Shown here: piece after piece, positions 1 through 6,449 of the stretch | How the letters are laid out: the number at the start of each line of letters is the position of its first letter | Position numbering within the stretch: position 1 is the stretch's first letter | Source of the DNA: Saccoglossus kowalevskii | Lineage: Eukaryota; Hemichordata; Enteropneusta; Harrimaniidae | Assembly (NCBI RefSeq): GCF_000003605.2 | Contig: NW_003146306.1 | Coordinates: 2,722-15,143 of the forward strand | Direction: 5' to 3' | DNA length: 12,422 nucleotides | Program-made: the position numbers and the translations under genes | The notes under the pieces: model-generated | What the model saw: only the letters and a program-made list of their open reading frames with translations | What the model was told of the DNA's origin: nothing | Databases searched by the model: none

Positions 1-730
1 ACCGTATATGGTCATGTGATGTCATTAAATATGCATAATTGTAATATCTCAAGCAGAATCACAGATAGAGACATGCAACCTATGCAATATCGAAGCTATG
101 AGACAAGAGATGTGGCTAACTAATGTGATGACCATATATGGTCATGTAATTTCATCAAATATGCATAAATGTAATAACTCAAGCACTGTTACAGATAGGA
201 ACATGCAACCAGTGCAATATTGAAGCTATTGCACAACAGAAATGACTAACACATCCGATGACCATATATGGTCATGTGACCTAATCAAATATGTATAAAT
301 GTTATATCTCAAGCACTGTTACAGATAGGAACATGCAACCAGTGCAATATTGAAGCTATTGCACAACAGAAGTCACTAACATATCCGATGACCATATATG
401 GTCATGTGACCTCATCAAATAAGCATAAATGTAATAACTCAAGCACTATTACAGACGGGAACATGCAACCTGTGCAATATCGAATCTATGGAACAAGAGA
501 TGTGACTAACTAATGTGATGACCATATATGGTCATGTGACCTCATCAAATATGCATAAATGCTATATCTCAAGCACTGTTACAGATAGGAACATGCAACC
601 AATGCAATATTGAAGTTATTGCACAACAGAGCTGACAAAAACATCAGATGACCATATATGGTGATGGGACATAATTAAATATGCGAGATTATAATACCTT
701 AAGCACTGTTACAGACAGGAACATGTAACA
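1..730. repeat. Satellite block A: six 130-bp monomers
   Basis: Monomers start at 1, 131, 261, 391, 521 and 651, exactly 130 bp apart, counting from the base before the CArG-like CCATATATGG. The last is cut after about 80 bp where cassette 1 begins. The first belongs to the subtype with 'agcagaatcac', also seen at 3171, 5769 and 7954. The monomers at 131, 261 and 391 resemble the triplet at 3301-3690. The monomer at 521 is the 'aatgcaatattgaagtta' subtype that usually comes second to last, and 651 is the invariant pre-cassette subtype. The block is probably truncated on its left by the window edge. I see no gene in it. Confidence 0.97.
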
Positions 731-812
731 TGTTTAGTATGACGGCCATGCAATTTCCTTTAATATATTATTGTCAATGATGCTGATTTTGGAACGTTGC
801 TAATAAGTCAGT

Positions 813-880
813 GGGCTCGAAACCCGACATTGCTGCAACGCAGCTATATTTAGGGTTTCGAGCCCATTTGGTCGAAACCC
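813..880. repeat. Nested inverted repeat (cruciform-capable), cassette 1
   Basis: GGGCTCGAAACCC (813-825) is the perfect 13-bp reverse complement of GGGTTTCGAGCCC (853-865). The loop between them holds a smaller hairpin, GCTGC/GCAGC (832-836 with 840-844, loop AAC). A competing hairpin forms between GGGTTTCGA (853-861) and TCGAAACCC (872-880). The shared central arm can therefore pair left or right. This is the GC-richest spot in an AT-rich region. Confidence 0.9.
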
Positions 881-896
881 TATTGTAATTGTTCCG

Positions 897-899
<3 letters not shown>

Positions 900-932
<33 letters not shown>
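900..932. repeat. (ATT)11 microsatellite, cassette 1
   Basis: Eleven uninterrupted ATT units lie between gttccgttt and cttccgcc. The same eleven units occur in cassettes 2 and 4. Confidence 0.97.
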
Positions 933-933
<1 letters not shown>

Positions 934-1049
934 TTCCGCCTAAATTTTTGGTCACGCTTTATGTCAACACCGTTGGACCGATCAGTTCCATACTTGCCAC
1001 AATGGTAAAGCTGTATGAGATCTGGTGCATATCTAAGTTCAGACACATA

Positions 1050-1061
1050 GGTCACATGACC
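1050..1061. promoter_or_regulatory. GGTCACATGACC palindrome-like site
   Basis: The inverted halves GGTCA and TGACC are separated by CA, giving an E-box core CACATG. The motif is found at the matching place in most cassettes (for example 2169, 4649, 6567 and 9063). It resembles the satellite's GGTCATGTGACC and the cassette's GGTCACGTGACC. Binding by any factor is inference. Confidence 0.4.
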
Positions 1062-1064
1062 AGG

Positions 1065-1076
1065 CCGCCATCTTGG
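1065..1076 (-). promoter_or_regulatory. YY1-like site
   Basis: CCGCCATCTTGG is the reverse complement of CCAAGATGGCGG, which matches the known YY1 consensus core AAGATGGCGGC. It is intact in cassettes 1, 3 (4664-4675), 4 (6582-6593), 5 (9079-9090) and 6 (10802-10813). It is altered in cassette 2 (cctccatcttgg) and disrupted by an insertion in cassette 7. YY1-type sites are known in promoters of several retroelements. A regulatory role here is only suggested by sequence. Confidence 0.45.
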
Positions 1077-1196
1077 ATTAAATGCGAAATATTTAATGCC
1101 AAATTGCGCACCTTTCTGCGGGTCTGAGTGCTCCAATTTTTTTATGATAGTAGCAGTGCGACAAGGGCTACAAATTTCATCAAAAAAAACTTTAGC

Positions 1197-1207
1197 GGTC
1201 ACGTGAC
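1197..1207. promoter_or_regulatory. GGTCACGTGAC E-box
   Basis: The core CACGTG in a GTCACGTGAC context matches the USF / MiT-TFE class of bHLH-zipper sites. Matching copies are at 2326, 4796, 6714, 9211 and 10934. A poly-T tract follows directly in most copies. Function is not shown by the sequence. Confidence 0.4.
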
Positions 1208-1247
1208 TTTTTTTTTTAGACTTTTTTTAAATTTTGTTTTGCATCTC

Positions 1248-1255
1248 ATTTGCAT
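1248..1255. promoter_or_regulatory. Octamer (POU-type) motif
   Basis: ATTTGCAT is the exact reverse complement of the octamer ATGCAAAT bound by POU-domain factors. It is conserved at 2377, 4847, 6766, 9261 and 10985. An 8-bp match in AT-rich DNA can arise by chance, and conservation across copies may only reflect common descent. Confidence 0.3.
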
Positions 1256-1401
1256 AATTTTCGACAAATCAACTAACCCTGAATAACTTTGAAAGATCAT
1301 ATGACATAGTATTCAATTCCAAAATATTGAGTCCAGGCGATAAGCCGATTTTTATAAGAAGATTTTAGAATGTTTTTCCATATTTTTTTGTTCTTTTACA
1401 T

Positions 1402-1413
1402 GGTCACGTGACC
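1402..1413. promoter_or_regulatory. GGTCACGTGACC at cassette/satellite junction
   Basis: This is a perfect 12-bp palindrome with a CACGTG core, at the point where satellite homology resumes. It is the intact form of the GGTCATGTGACC found in ordinary monomers, from which it differs by one CpG transition. Equivalent sites are at 2530, 5001, 6922, 9415 and 11139, so every complete cassette ends this way. Confidence 0.45.
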
Positions 1414-1518
1414 TCATTTTTTAGACATAATTGCAATATCTCAAGCACTGTTACAGATAGGAACATGCAACCAGTGCAATATTGAAGTGATGGTACATGA
1501 AATTCTACTAACAAGATG

Positions 1519-1648
1519 ACCATATATGGTCATGTGATCTCATTAAATATGCATGAATGTAATATATCAAGCACTATTACAGATAGGGACATGCAACCTG
1601 TGCAATATCGAATCTATGGAACAAGAGATGTGACTAACTAATGTGATG
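1519..1648. repeat. Hybrid monomer (scar of a 10-monomer deletion)
   Basis: The first half matches the second-position subtype (compare 2651: gtgatctcattaaat, atatatcaagcac, gatagggacatg). The last part matches the subtype at 3951 (cgaatctatggaacaagag). The switch lies within about 1590-1612. The next monomer equals the one after 3951, so the hybrid marks a simple unequal crossover. Confidence 0.8.
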
Positions 1649-1940
1649 ACCATATATTGTCAGGTGACCTCATCAAATATGCACAAATGTTATATCTCAA
1701 GCACTGTTACAGATAGGAACATGCAACCAATGCAATATTGAAGTTATTGCACAACAGAGCTGAAAAAAACATCCGATGACCGTATATGGTCATGGGACAT
1801 TATTAAATATGCAAGATTGTAATACCTTAAGCACTGTTACAGACAGGAACATGTAACCTATTTAGTATGAAGGCCATGCAATTTCCTTTAATATATTATT
1901 GTCAATGATGCTGATTTTGGAACGCTGCTAATATGTCAGT

Positions 1941-2008
1941 GGGCTCGAAACCCGACATTGCTGCAACGCAGCTATATTTAGGGTTTCGAGCCCATTAGGT
2001 CGAAACCC
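1941..2008. repeat. Nested inverted repeat, cassette 2
   Basis: Arms at 1941-1953 and 1981-1993 are perfect 13-bp reverse complements, with an alternative partner at 2000-2008 and the small GCTGC/GCAGC hairpin in the loop. The spacer after the central arm is attagg instead of atttgg. Confidence 0.9.
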
Positions 2009-2024
2009 TTTTGTAATTGTTCCG

Positions 2025-2027
<3 letters not shown>

Positions 2028-2060
<33 letters not shown>
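2028..2060. repeat. (ATT)11 microsatellite, cassette 2
   Basis: Eleven perfect ATT units, the same length as in cassettes 1 and 4. Confidence 0.97.
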
Positions 2061-2061
<1 letters not shown>

Positions 2062-2647
2062 TTCCGCCTAAATTTTTGGTCACGCTTTATGTCAACGCCG
2101 TTGGACCGATCAATTCAATACTTGCCACAATGGTAAAGCTATATGAGATCTGGTGCATATCCTAAGTTCAGACACGTAGGTCACATGACCAGGCCTCCAT
2201 CTTGGATTAAAGGCGAAATTTTCAATGCCGAATTGCGCACCTTTCTGAGGTTCTGAGTGCTCCAATTTTTTTATGATAGTAGCAGTGCGACAAGGGCTAC
2301 AAATATCATCAAAAACAACTTTAGCGGTCACGTGACTTTTTTTTTTAGAATTTTTTTAAATTTTGTTTTGCATCTCATTTGCATAATTTTCGACAAATCA
2401 ACTAACCCTGAATAACTTTGAAAGATCATATGACATAGTATTTAATTCCAAAATATCGAGTCCAGGCGATAAGCCGTTTTTTATAAGAAGATTTTAGAAT
2501 GTTTTTTCATATTTTTTTTTCTTTTATATGGTCACGTGACCTCATTTTATAGACATAATTGCAATATCTCAAGCACTGTTACAGATAGGAACATGCAACC
2601 AGTGCAATATTGAAGTGATGATACATGAAATTCTACTAACAAACAAG

Positions 2648-2669
2648 ATGACCATATATGGTCATGTGA
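2648..2669. promoter_or_regulatory. Monomer palindrome: CArG box overlapping E-box (representative)
   Basis: ATGACCATATATGGTCAT (2648-2665) is a perfect 18-bp palindrome. Its centre CCATATATGG fits the SRF/MADS CArG consensus CC(A/T)6GG. TCATGTGA (2662-2669) overlaps it and fits a MiT/USF-type E-box. By hand count about 37 of 66 monomers keep CCATATATGG exactly. Others carry single changes such as ccgtatatgg, ccacatatgg or ccatacacgg. This is the most palindromic part of the repeat. A protein-binding or cruciform role is inference. Confidence 0.5.
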
Positions 2670-3040
2670 TCTCATTAAATATGCATAAATGTAATATATC
2701 AAGCACTGTTACAGATAGGGACATGCAACCTGTGCAATATCGAAGCTATAAGACACGAGATGTGACTAACTAATGTGATGACCATATATGGTCATGTGAC
2801 TTCATCAAATATGCATAAATGTAATAACTCAAGCACAGTTACAGACGGGAACATGCAACCAGTGCAATATTGAAGTGATGGTACATGAAATTTTACTAAC
2901 AAACAAGATGACTATATATGGTCATGTGACCTCATTGAATATGCATAAATGTAATATATCAAGCACTGCAAGAGTTAGTTACATGCAACCTGTGCAATAT
3001 CGGAGGTATGGGTCAAGAGATGTGACTAACTAATGTGATG

Positions 3041-3170
3041 ACCATATATGGTCATGTGACTTTATTAAATATGCATAATTGAATTATCTCAAGCACTGTT
3101 ACAGATAGAAACATGCAACCTGTGCAAAATCGAAGCTATGGGACATGAGATGTGAGTAACTAATGTGATG
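3041..3170. repeat. Hybrid monomer of two adjacent subtypes
   Basis: The left part (attaaatatgcataattgaattatc) matches the block D monomer at 5510. The right part (gtgcaaaatcg, gggacatgagatgtgag) matches the next monomer in D, at 5639. Block D has both as separate monomers and C has one chimera, so one block gained or lost a monomer by in-register unequal exchange. Confidence 0.75.
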
Positions 3171-3300
3171 ACCGTATATGGTAATGTGCCGTCATTAAAT
3201 ATGCATAATTGTAATATCTCAAGCAGAATCACAGATAGAGACATGCAACCTATGCAATATCGGAGCCATGTGACAAGAGATATGACTAACTAATGTGATG

Positions 3301-4080
3301 ACCATATATGGTCATGTAACTTTATCAAATATGCATAAATGTAATAACTCAAGCACTGTTACAGATAGGAACAAGCAACCAGTGCAATATTGAAGCTATT
3401 GCACAACAGAAGTGACTAACACATCCGATGACCACATATGGTCATGTGACCTCATCAAATATGCATAAATGTTATATCTCAAGCACTGTTACAGATAGGA
3501 ACATGCAACCAGTGCAATATTGAAGCTATTGCACAACAGAAGTGACTAACATATCCGTTGACCATATATGGTCATGTGACCTCATCAAATAAGCATAAAT
3601 GTAATAACTCAAGCACTATTACAGACGGGAATATGCAACCTGTGCAATATCGAATCTATGGAACAAGAGATATGACTAACTAATGTGATGACCATATATG
3701 GTCATGTAACTTCATCAAATATGCATAAATGTAATAACTCAAGCACTGTTACAGATAGGAACAAGCAACCAGTGCAATATTGAAGCTATTGCACAACAGA
3801 AGTGACTAACACATCCGATGACCACATATGGTCATGTGACCTCATCAAATATGCATAAATGTTATATCTCAAGCACTGTTACAGATAGGAACATGCAACC
3901 AGTGCAATATTGAAGCTATTGCACAACAGAAGTGACTAACATATCCGTTGACCATATATGGTCATGTGACCTCATCAAATAAGCATAAATGTAATAACTC
4001 AAGCACTATTACAGACGGGAATATGCAACCTGTGCAATATCGAATCTATGGAACAAGAGATGTGACTAACTAATGTGATG
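3301..4080. repeat. 390-bp (three-monomer) tandem duplication
   Basis: 3301-3690 and 3691-4080 align end to end with two differences by eye: tttatc versus ttcatc early in the first monomer, and agatatgac versus agatgtgac near the end of the third. Both copies share private changes such as acaagcaacc, ccacatatgg, tccgttgacc and ggaatatgc. Those changes rule out independent origin and make this the youngest visible rearrangement. Confidence 0.93.
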
Positions 4081-4372
4081 ACCATATATTGTCAGGTGAC
4101 CTCATCAAATATGCACAAATGTTATATCTCAAGCACTGTTACAGATAGGAACATGCAACCAATGCAATATTGAAGTTATTGCACAACAGAGCTGAAAAAA
4201 ACATCTGATGACCGTATATGGTCATGGGACATTATTAAATATGCATGATTGTAATACCTTAAGCACTGTTACAGACAGGAACATGTAACATGTTTAGTAT
4301 GAATGCCATGTAATTTCCTTTAATATATTATTGTCAATGATGCTGATTTTGGAACGCTGCTAATATGTCAGT

Positions 4373-4494
4373 GGGCTCGAAACCCGACATTGCTGCAACG
4401 CAGCTATATTTAGGGTTTCGAGCCCATTTGGTCGAAACCCTTTTGTAATTGTTCCGTTTATTATTAGGGTTTCGAGCCCATTTGGTCGAAACCC
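4373..4494. repeat. Inverted repeat with three right arms, cassette 3
   Basis: GGGCTCGAAACCC (4373-4385) has two perfect partners, 4413-4425 and 4467-4479. TCGAAACCC occurs at 4432-4440 and 4486-4494. Several mutually exclusive hairpins are possible. Confidence 0.88.
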
Positions 4495-4514
4495 TTTTGT
4501 AATTGTTCCGTTTA
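4413..4514. repeat. 54-bp tandem duplication
   Basis: The unit running from gggtttcgagccc through gttccgttta and a few ATT bases (4413-4466) is repeated from 4467. The second copy runs into a degenerate AT stretch. It matches the other copy through gttccgttta, so the event was recent. Confidence 0.9.
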
Positions 4515-4553
4515 TATTATATATTATATATATTCTTCGCTAATTTTGGTCAC
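4510..4553. other. Probable homopolymer-collapsed (low-quality) sequence
   Basis: Where other copies read attcttccgcc then taaatttttgg, this one reads attcttcgc then taattttgg: cc, cc, aaa and ttttt are each one base short. The neighbouring AT tract at 4514-4534 reads like an ATT microsatellite in which some TT pairs became T. Loss confined to runs of identical bases points to a base-calling or consensus error. Confidence 0.65.
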
Positions 4554-4991
4554 GCTTTATGTCAACGCCGTTGGACCGATCAATTCAATACTTGCCACAA
4601 TGGTAAAGCTATATGAGATCTGGTGCATATCCTAAGTTCAGACACATAGGTCACATGACCAGGCCGCCATCTTGGATTAAAGGCGAAATTTTCAATGCCG
4701 AATTGCGCATCTTTCTGAGGGTCTGAGTGCTCCAATTTTTTTATGATAGTAGCAGTGCGACAAGGGCTACAAATTTCATCAAAAAAAACTTTAGCGGTCA
4801 CGTGACTTTTTTTTTTAGAATTTTTTTAAATTTTGTTTTGCATCTCATTTGCATAATTTTCGACAAATCAACTAACCCTGAATAACTTTGAAAGATCATA
4901 TGACATAGTATTTAATTCCAAAATATTGAGTCCAGGCGATAAGCCGTTTTTTATAAGAAGATTTTAGAATGTTTTTCCATATTTTTTTGTT

Positions 4992-6246
4992 CTTTTACAT
5001 GGTCACGTGACCTCATTTTTTAGACATAATTGCAATATCTCAAGCACTGTTACAGATAGGAACATGCAACCAGTGCAATATTGAAGTGATGGTACATGAA
5101 ATTCTACTAACAAACAAGATGACCATATATGGTCATGTGATCTCATTAAATATGCATAAATGTAATATATCAATCACTGTTACAGATAGGGACATGCAAC
5201 CTGTGCAATATCGAAGCTATAAGACACGAGATGTGACTAACTAATGTGATGACCATATATGGTCATGTGACTTCATCAAATATGCATAAATGTAATAACT
5301 CAAGCACAGTTACAGACGGGACATGCACCAGTGCAATATTGAAGTGATGGTACATGAAATTTTACTAACAAACAAGATGACCATATATGGTCATGTGACC
5401 TCATTGAATATGATTAAATGTAATATATCAAGCACTGTAAGAGTTAGGGACATGCATCCTGTGCAATATCGAAGGTATGGGTCAAGAGATGTGACTAACT
5501 AATGTGATGACCATATATGGTCATGTGATTCATTAAATATGCATAATTGAATTATCTCAAGCACTGTTACAGTTAGAAACATGCAACCTGTGCAATATCG
5601 AAGCTGTGAGACAAGAGATGTGACTAACTAATGTGATGACCATATATGGTCATGTAACTTCATCAAATATGCATACATGAAATAACTCAAGCACTGTTAC
5701 AGACATGAACATGCAACCTGTGCAAAATCGAAGCTATGGGACATGAGATGTGAGTAACTAATGAGATGACCGTATATGGTCATGTGACGTCATTAAATAT
5801 GCATAATTGTAATATCTCAAGCAGAATCACAAATAGAGACATGCAACATATGCAATATCGAAGCTATGAGACAAGAGATGTGACTAACTAATGTGATGAC
5901 CATATATGGTCATGTGACTTCATCAAATATGCATAAATGTAATAACTCAAGCACAGTTACAGACGGGAACATGCAACCAGTGCAATATTGAAGGTCTTGC
6001 ACAAGAGAGATGACTCACACATCTGATGACCATACACGGTCATGCGATATCATTAAATATTCATAAATGTAATAACTCAAGCACTGTTACAGACAGGAAC
6101 ATGCAACCTGTGCAATATCGCAATATCGAATCTATGGAACAAGAGATGTGATTAACTAATGTGATGACCATATATGGTCATGTGACATCATTATATATGC
6201 AAGATTGTAATACCTTAAGCACTGTTACAGACAGGAACATGTAACA
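4992..6246. repeat. Satellite block D: ten monomers
   Basis: Monomers start at about 4992, 5122, 5252, 5380, 5510, 5639, 5769, 5899, 6029 and 6167. Small indels break the 130-bp register: about 2 bp lost near 5320 (acgggacatgcaccag), 1 bp near 5528, and an 8-bp duplication of caatatcg at 6113-6128 that makes one monomer 138 bp. The first four are the shared module. This block lacks the 'aatgcaatattgaagtta' subtype found second to last in A, B, C, E and F. In its place is a monomer with ccatacacgg and attcataaatg, as in block G. Confidence 0.96.
5785..5792. promoter_or_regulatory. CRE-type palindrome TGACGTCA
   Basis: A perfect 8-bp CREB/ATF consensus within the 'agcagaatcac' subtype, repeated in the matching monomer of block E at 7970-7977. 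The sister monomer at 1 reads tgatgtca, a CpG transition, and 3171 reads tgccgtca. Function is unknown. Confidence 0.35.
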
Positions 6247-6328
6247 TGTTTAGCATGAAGGCCATGTAATTTCCTTTAATATATTATTGTCAATGATGCT
6301 GATTTTGGAACGCTGCTAATATGTCAGT

Positions 6329-6396
6329 GGGCTCGAAACCCGACATTGCTGCAACGCAGCTATATTTAGGGTTTCGAGCCCATTTGGTCGAAACCC
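6329..6396. repeat. Nested inverted repeat, cassette 4
   Basis: Perfect 13-bp arms at 6329-6341 and 6369-6381, alternative arm at 6388-6396, and the small GCTGC/GCAGC hairpin inside the loop, as in cassette 1. Confidence 0.9.
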
Positions 6397-6412
6397 TATT
6401 GTAATTGTTCCG

Positions 6413-6415
<3 letters not shown>

Positions 6416-6448
<33 letters not shown>
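6416..6448. repeat. (ATT)11 microsatellite, cassette 4
   Basis: Eleven perfect ATT units. Confidence 0.97.

Positions 6449-6449
<1 letters not shown>

Larger units (their letters stand above)
731..1392. repeat. Interspersed cassette, copy 1
   Basis: This non-satellite segment separates blocks A and B and recurs six more times. In order it has: an AT-rich lead-in (731-790) whose first 20 or so bases still weakly resemble a monomer; the inverted repeat at 813-880; (ATT)11 at 900-932; a conserved stretch with a YY1-like site at 1065-1076; GGTCACGTGAC at 1197-1207; T-rich tracts; and an octamer at 1248-1255. A minus-strand frame of 142 codons (774-1202) begins with GTG. It exists only because this copy lost one C in the run near 1030 relative to the other copies, which fuses two frames. 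I do not regard it as a gene. The origin of the cassette is unknown; it could be an old transposon trapped in the satellite or a diverged satellite segment. Confidence 0.92.
1393..1858. repeat. Satellite block B: four monomers (shortest block)
   Basis: Monomers start at about 1393, then 1519, 1649 and 1779. The first is the post-cassette subtype whose 5' end is replaced by T-rich sequence before GGTCACGTGACC (1402-1413). It is 4 bp short because 'aacaaacaag' has become 'aacaag'. The second is a hybrid. The third carries a mutated CArG core (catatattgt) shared only with the monomer at 4081, so this block and the end of block C share recent ancestry. Confidence 0.96.
1859..2520. repeat. Interspersed cassette, copy 2
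   Basis: Same order of parts as copy 1, and the same 602-bp distance from the ggaacg landmark (1919) to the start of the next satellite phase (2521). The YY1-like site is mutated (cctccatcttgg). The minus-strand frame that is open in copy 1 meets a TGA here, since 'caattcaatac' replaces 'cagttccatac'. The remaining 73-codon frame (2110-2331) starts with GTG and shows amino-acid changes against other copies. No gene is supported. Confidence 0.92.
2521..4290. repeat. Satellite block C: fourteen monomers in perfect register
   Basis: Monomers start at 2521 and then every 130 bp up to 4211 with no net indel. Positions 1-4 (2521, 2651, 2781, 2911) form the module shared with blocks D-G. Position 5 (3041) is a hybrid. 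Position 6 (3171) is the 'agcagaatcac' subtype. Positions 7-12 are a duplicated triplet. Positions 13-14 (4081, 4211) are the usual pre-cassette pair. The 1.8 kb contains no gene; start and stop codons are scattered through all frames. Confidence 0.97.
4291..4991. repeat. Interspersed cassette, copy 3 (expanded inverted-repeat region)
   Basis: This is the longest copy. The landmark-to-phase distance is 641 bp against 602 in copies 1 and 2, owing to a 54-bp duplication of the right half of the inverted repeat. The microsatellite is degenerate and the flanking words have lost bases from homopolymers. Downstream parts are standard: GGTCACATGACC, intact YY1-like site (4664-4675), GGTCACGTGAC at 4796, octamer at 4847. 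The minus-strand frame carries the TGA also seen in copies 2 and 5. Confidence 0.9.

Noticed and set aside
1-730. CRISPR-like repeat/spacer pattern
   Set aside because: The period is 130 bp and the whole unit is conserved. There are no short identical repeats with unique spacers and no cas genes.
813-880. Bacterial-type rho-independent terminator
   Set aside because: The hairpin is not followed directly by a T-run, and the context is a eukaryotic satellite.
774-1202. 142-codon minus-strand reading frame in cassette 1
   Set aside because: It begins with GTG, exists only because one C is missing near 1030 relative to the other cassettes, and has a poly-asparagine run that is just the ATT microsatellite read backwards. 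Other copies carry a frameshift or TGA, and the differences change amino acids freely.
1207-1240. Poly-A tail of a minus-strand retroposon
   Set aside because: The T-runs are short and interrupted, lie in the middle of the cassette, and are not followed by an insertion boundary.
731-1392. Terminal-inverted-repeat DNA transposon (MITE)
   Set aside because: The inverted arms sit inside the cassette and not at its edges, and I see no target-site duplication at the satellite junctions.
2110-2331. 73-codon minus-strand frame repeated in cassettes 2, 3, 4 and 5 (also 4580-4801, 6498-6719, 8995-9216)
   Set aside because: All start with GTG, which is unlikely in a eukaryote. The frame follows from repeat copying. 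I recognise no domain, and copy-to-copy changes such as FFDE/VFDD and SDPQ/SEPQ show no sign of coding constraint.
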